A DNA stretch of 8,378 bases from Chryseobacterium gleum (lineage in GTDB: Bacteria > Bacteroidota > Bacteroidia > UBA10329). Under the pieces are notes generated by a model that was given only the letters and a program-made list of their open reading frames with translations, did no database searches and was not told where the DNA came from. The stretch spans positions 1-8,378 of the forward strand of contig CAMCFW010000075.1 of NCBI GenBank assembly GCA_945874195.1, written 5' to 3'. Every line of letters begins with the position of its first letter. Within the stretch, counting starts at the first letter, position 1. Position numbers and translations under genes: made by a program. This document shows, one piece after another, positions 5,833 through 8,378 of this stretch.

Positions 5833-6368
5833 AAAGAACAATATGGATGTTGACCGGGGTTGTGCTGTTGCTCAACGCCTGCGGACCATCAGAAAAAACC
5901 TTGACCCCCAGCCAACTGGCCTTGGCCAAGATCGATAGTCTGGAAGCCATTCTATTCACCGATTCGGAAAAACCTGCCGACCCGAATGCTGGCATGTTGC
6001 TCGTGCGACAATACGCTCAGTTCTATCAAAGCCATCCAGATGACAGCTTGGCGGTTGACATGCTTTTTAAAGCGGGCGAAGTGAGCATGGGTATTGGGCA
6101 GGGCAATTTGGCTGTGAAGTATTTTAGAACGGTCTATGAAGACCATCCGAGCTTCAAGCGCGCTCCTGAGGCCTTGTTCCTCTGCGGATTCTGCGAAGAG
6201 AATGTGAACGCTGACACGGCCCAGGCCCGCTTCTTCTACCAGAAATTCGTTGACGAAAATCCGAAGCACGAATTGGCCGAAGATGCCAAATTCTCAATTC
6301 AGAATTTGGGAATGTCCGATGAAGATCTGATCAAAATGTTCGAAGAGAACCTGAAGAAGGAATCGTAG
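5829..6368 (+). CDS. small TPR-like lipoprotein of unknown function
   Basis: A 179-residue predicted lipoprotein. The N-terminus has two basic residues, a hydrophobic stretch (5-15) and LNAC with Cys18 as the likely lipidated residue; Asn at position -2 is slightly unusual. The residues after Cys are GPSEK, without the acidic or lysine-rich signal linked to surface export in Bacteroidota, so it probably stays in the periplasm. Residues about 57-145 form helical-hairpin units resembling tetratricopeptide repeats, with recurring A/F/Y positions and phrases such as AVKYFRTVYEDHPSFKRAPEAL and YQKFVDENPKHELAEDA. The pattern recalls BamD and YbgF/CpoB, which support outer-membrane assembly or division, but it is too short and diverged to assign. 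It overlaps the def stop by ATGA and ends 2 bases from a convergent gene, where a hairpin covers its stop codon. Confidence 0.85.
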   Translation: MKRTIWMLTGVVLLLNACGPSEKTLTPSQLALAKIDSLEAILFTDSEKPADPNAGMLLVRQYAQFYQSHPDDSLAVDMLFKAGEVSMGIGQGNLAVKYFRTVYEDHPSFKRAPEALFLCGFCEENVNADTAQARFFYQKFVDENPKHELAEDAKFSIQNLGMSDEDLIKMFEENLKKES

Positions 6369-6385
6369 GTCTATTCGCCTACGAT
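6362..6385. terminator. hairpin covering both stop codons of convergent genes, possible bidirectional terminator
   Basis: ATCGTAGG (6362-6369) and CCTACGAT (6378-6385) form a perfect 8-bp stem with an 8-base loop. The lipoprotein TAG (6366-6368) lies in the left arm and the opposing gene's TAG (complement of 6371-6373) lies in the loop. For plus-strand transcripts a T-rich stretch (TTTAGTTTTT, about 6390-6399) follows a few bases later; on the minus strand the sequence after the stem is only moderately T-rich. A U-tract directly against the stem is missing, so termination strength is uncertain. Confidence 0.5.
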
Positions 6386-7090
6386 GGCCTTTAGTTTTTC
6401 GAGGTCGATCGATTCGAGGAATTTCAAGGCTGCACCCGGTTCTTTAACCCCACGTGCCTCCACAGAAATGAAGGCGCCACCTACGATTGCCTGAGCCTGT
6501 TCTCCGACACTGCCTCCACTGGGCATGCCCATGCCAGTTCCCATTCCAGAACCCAATGATTTTGTAATGGCCCGATAACCCTTCACCCTAAGCACCTTGA
6601 CATCATTTGATTCCATGCCCGAATCGGCCATTGAATGCGCACTCTGAACCGAACCGGCCATCATCATATTCGTAGTGATGCTTACTGTGATCTGCTCTTG
6701 GTTCATCAATCCCATTGAAGGGGACGCCACAGGCGGTGCTGTCATCGGAGCTCCAGGTGCTGGTGGTTCTTGGACCAAGGTAGCTGCGGGTTCTGCCTTT
6801 TGCACCACAGGTTTTGCATAGACCTTATTGATACCTACACTTTGCGCGTCCATGATGTTCATGGGCACCTCCTGCATCTTGTATTCACCGAAACTGGCAG
6901 GCAAAACACTTCCAAGTTGGTCCGATATCAATTTTGAAACTGCCTTCTTCGCCTTGTTCAGGTCGTCAATAACCTTGATGTAATCCTTCTTTTCGAGGTT
7001 GGCCGCTGCCGACTTCAATTCTTCCTGTTGCGCGAATCCGGTACTGCACATTCCGCAAAATACAAGCGTTATAAAAACAATCTTCTTCAT
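6371..7090 (-). CDS. exported protein of unknown function with Met/Gly-rich segment
   Basis: A 239-residue protein with a clear Sec signal peptide: MKK, a hydrophobic core (4-16), and likely cleavage after GFA (residue 20) before QQEE. There is no lipobox at the cleavage site and no later membrane segment, so a soluble periplasmic protein is likely. Residues 22-60 look helical and charged (KKDYIKVIDDLNKAKKAVSK), followed by LPASFGEYKM (63-72). A Pro/Ala linker (about 101-125) leads to a beta-like segment (133-175) with MMM at 142-144, a flexible GSGMGTGMGMPSGG run (180-193), and a C-terminal FLESIDLEKLKAI. The order of helical start, LP-x-FG/GW-like motif, variable middle and terminal IDLxKL resembles a widespread set of uncharacterised exported proteins, recalled by pattern only. 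It is monocistronic here, convergent with the lipoprotein gene and divergent from the sugar mutase gene. Confidence 0.85.
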   Translation of the reverse strand: MKKIVFITLVFCGMCSTGFAQQEELKSAAANLEKKDYIKVIDDLNKAKKAVSKLISDQLGSVLPASFGEYKMQEVPMNIMDAQSVGINKVYAKPVVQKAEPAATLVQEPPAPGAPMTAPPVASPSMGLMNQEQITVSITTNMMMAGSVQSAHSMADSGMESNDVKVLRVKGYRAITKSLGSGMGTGMGMPSGGSVGEQAQAIVGGAFISVEARGVKEPGAALKFLESIDLEKLKAIVGE

Positions 7091-7114
7091 GCTTTATTCA
7101 TTTTTGATGAATTT

Positions 7115-7146
7115 CAAAAATAGGCTTTCGCAGCCAATGAATGAAA
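7115..7146 (-). promoter_or_regulatory. candidate promoter for the exported-protein gene
   Basis: In the 98-base divergent gap, the minus strand carries TTTC (7146-7143), then 20 bases, then TATTTTTG (7122-7115). The second element matches TAnnTTTG exactly, and the first is one mismatch from a TTTG -33 element at normal spacing. The predicted leader is about 20 bases before the ATG at 7090. This is the best-formed two-part promoter in the window. For the opposite direction (sugar mutase) only a weak TATTTTTA at 7166-7173 is seen. Confidence 0.45.
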
Positions 7147-7188
7147 GATACTGAAAGGTCATTAGTATTTTTACAACATTTCATCGAC

Positions 7189-8378
7189 ATGAAAACAACG
7201 GTACTCGAAAAGGCAAAGAAATGGACGGGCGATGCCTTTGATCCAGAAACCAGAAAAGCGGTTCAAGCACTTATAAACGAGAACGGCAACGAACTCACTG
7301 AAAGCTTTTACCGCAACCTTGAGTTCGGAACGGGTGGCCTTCGCGGAATAATGGGTGTGGGCACCAACCGCATCAACATTTACACCGTGGGAATGGCCAC
7401 CCAAGGACTGGCCAATTACCTGAAACAATCGTTCGAAGGGCCGATCAGCGTGGCGGTTGCCCACGATTCGAGGAACAACAGTGCGCTGTTTGCACGGAAA
7501 ACGGCCGAAGTATTTGCTGCCAACGGCATCCGCGCCTACCTCTTCAGCGAACTGCGCCCAACTCCTGAACTATCGTTCGCCATACGTCATTTGGGTTGTA
7601 AGAGTGGAGTGGTGATCACCGCTTCGCACAATCCGAAAGAATACAATGGTTATAAGGCCTATTGGGAAGATGGCGGCCAACTCATTGCGCCCCACGACAC
7701 CAACGTGATAGCCGAGGTAGAGAAGATCAGCGGGCCACAGAAAGTGAAGTGGAATGCCGATGAAGCTTTGATCACGGTGGTTGACGAAGTGATCGACCGT
7801 GCCTACATCGATGGATTACTGTCACTTTGTCTTTCGCCCGAAGCTGTCAAAGCGCAAGCTGACCTGAAGATCGTTTACACATCGCTTCATGGCACGGGAG
7901 GAACAATGGTTCCTCGTTGTCTGAAGGAAATGGGATTCTCCAATATTCACAGTGTGGCCGAACAGGCCGTTCCTGATGGGAATTTCCCAACGGTGGTTTC
8001 GCCCAACCCCGAAGAGGCAGCTGCACTTAAGTTGGCACTCGAACAGGCCGAAGCATTGGACGCTGACCTTGTGATGGGAACCGATCCCGATGCCGACCGC
8101 GTTGGAATTGCCGTGCGCAATCTGGAGGGAAAACTGGAACTGCTGAATGGCAACCAGACCGGTGCGCTGCTGACACACTACCTCGTTACCCGGTGGAGTG
8201 AATTGGGCAGACTGAACGGATATCAGTACGTGGTCAAGACAATTGTGACGTCTAACCTGCTATACAACATAGCTGATGCGAAGCACGTGGACTGCCATCA
8301 GGTGCTCACAGGGTTCAAATACATAGCAGAATTCATCCAAGAAATGGGAGAAGACTACCAGTTCATTTTTGTTGGAGA
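7189..8378 (+). CDS. phospho-sugar mutase (phosphoglucomutase/phosphomannomutase superfamily; C-terminal part missing, runs off right edge)
   Basis: A cytosolic alpha-D-phosphohexomutase that interconverts sugar 1- and 6-phosphates through a phosphoserine enzyme, feeding glycogen, sugar-nucleotide and cell-envelope synthesis. The frame is open to the window edge; 396 codons are visible of an expected 570-580. Motifs in order are LEFGTGGLRGIMGVGTNRIN (about 40-60), the catalytic TASHNP (144-149, phosphorylated Ser146), and the metal-binding loop GTDPDADR (297-304; Asp299, Asp301, Asp303). TGFKYIAEF follows at about 374-382, and the last residues, FIFVG, lead into what should be the sugar-binding GEES loop just outside the window. 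The long form with LEFGTGGLRG is the PgcA-like type common in Firmicutes and Bacteroidota; glucose versus mannose preference cannot be decided. The ATG at 7189 is the only reasonable start; no Shine-Dalgarno is seen. Confidence 0.96.
   Translation, partial: MKTTVLEKAKKWTGDAFDPETRKAVQALINENGNELTESFYRNLEFGTGGLRGIMGVGTNRINIYTVGMATQGLANYLKQSFEGPISVAVAHDSRNNSALFARKTAEVFAANGIRAYLFSELRPTPELSFAIRHLGCKSGVVITASHNPKEYNGYKAYWEDGGQLIAPHDTNVIAEVEKISGPQKVKWNADEALITVVDEVIDRAYIDGLLSLCLSPEAVKAQADLKIVYTSLHGTGGTMVPRCLKEMGFSNIHSVAEQAVPDGNFPTVVSPNPEEAAALKLALEQAEALDADLVMGTDPDADRVGIAVRNLEGKLELLNGNQTGALLTHYLVTRWSELGRLNGYQYVVKTIVTSNLLYNIADAKHVDCHQVLTGFKYIAEFIQEMGEDYQFIFVG

Noticed and set aside
7166..7173. TATTTTTA as a -7 element for the phospho-sugar mutase
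   Set aside because: The last base deviates from TAnnTTTG, no -33 element is found, and the surrounding DNA is AT-rich, so a chance match is likely.
7171..8178. Minus-strand open frames opposite the phospho-sugar mutase
   Set aside because: They are antisense shadows of a strongly conserved enzyme with intact catalytic motifs on the plus strand and show no recognisable protein features.
1..8378. tRNA, rRNA, CRISPR, toxin-antitoxin or phage-defence modules
   Set aside because: Nearly all bases are covered by identifiable housekeeping or envelope genes; no repeat arrays, cloverleaf-like segments or defence-type proteins were seen.

Overview
The window looks like a chromosomal segment of a Bacteroidota bacterium, most likely from the Flavobacteriales, with roughly balanced G+C. 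Three things point there. The proteins (RuvX, DapD, MiaA, the family 9 glycosyltransferase, the pRiA4b ORF-3-like protein) read like Bacteroidota members of their families. Start codons lack clear Shine-Dalgarno sequences. Several gene starts are preceded by matches to the Bacteroidota -7 promoter element TAnnTTTG. Coding density is very high: the longest gap without a gene is about 100 bases, and no RNA gene, insertion sequence, CRISPR array or phage gene is visible.

Left half (1-4792), all on the minus strand and read from right to left: dapD (lysine/diaminopimelate synthesis), a family 9 (heptosyltransferase-type) glycosyltransferase whose start overlaps the dapD stop as TGATG, a CCA-adding-type tRNA nucleotidyltransferase with an HD domain, a pRiA4b ORF-3-like protein with a very acidic tail, and miaA, whose start overlaps the previous stop as TAATG and which runs off the left edge. 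The set combines cell-envelope precursor and surface-sugar genes with tRNA maturation genes. It could be one long transcript with internal promoters.

Right half (4841-8378): ruvX, def and a small TPR-like lipoprotein form a tight plus-strand operon in which each junction is an ATGA overlap. It converges, with only 2 bases between stop codons, on a minus-strand gene for an exported protein of unknown function. An 8-bp hairpin covers both stop codons and may terminate transcription in both directions. Divergent from the exported-protein gene is a phospho-sugar mutase of the phosphoglucomutase/phosphomannomutase superfamily, cut off by the right edge.

The most distinctive non-coding feature is the 48-base dapD/ruvX divergent region. 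A perfect 9-bp inverted repeat there carries one TAnnTTTG element in each arm, facing outward, so the two promoters would compete for the same DNA. Overall this is an ordinary housekeeping region. I found no convincing undescribed multi-gene system; the best leads are the symmetric promoter, the two uncharacterised envelope proteins, and the acidic-tailed protein coupled to miaA.
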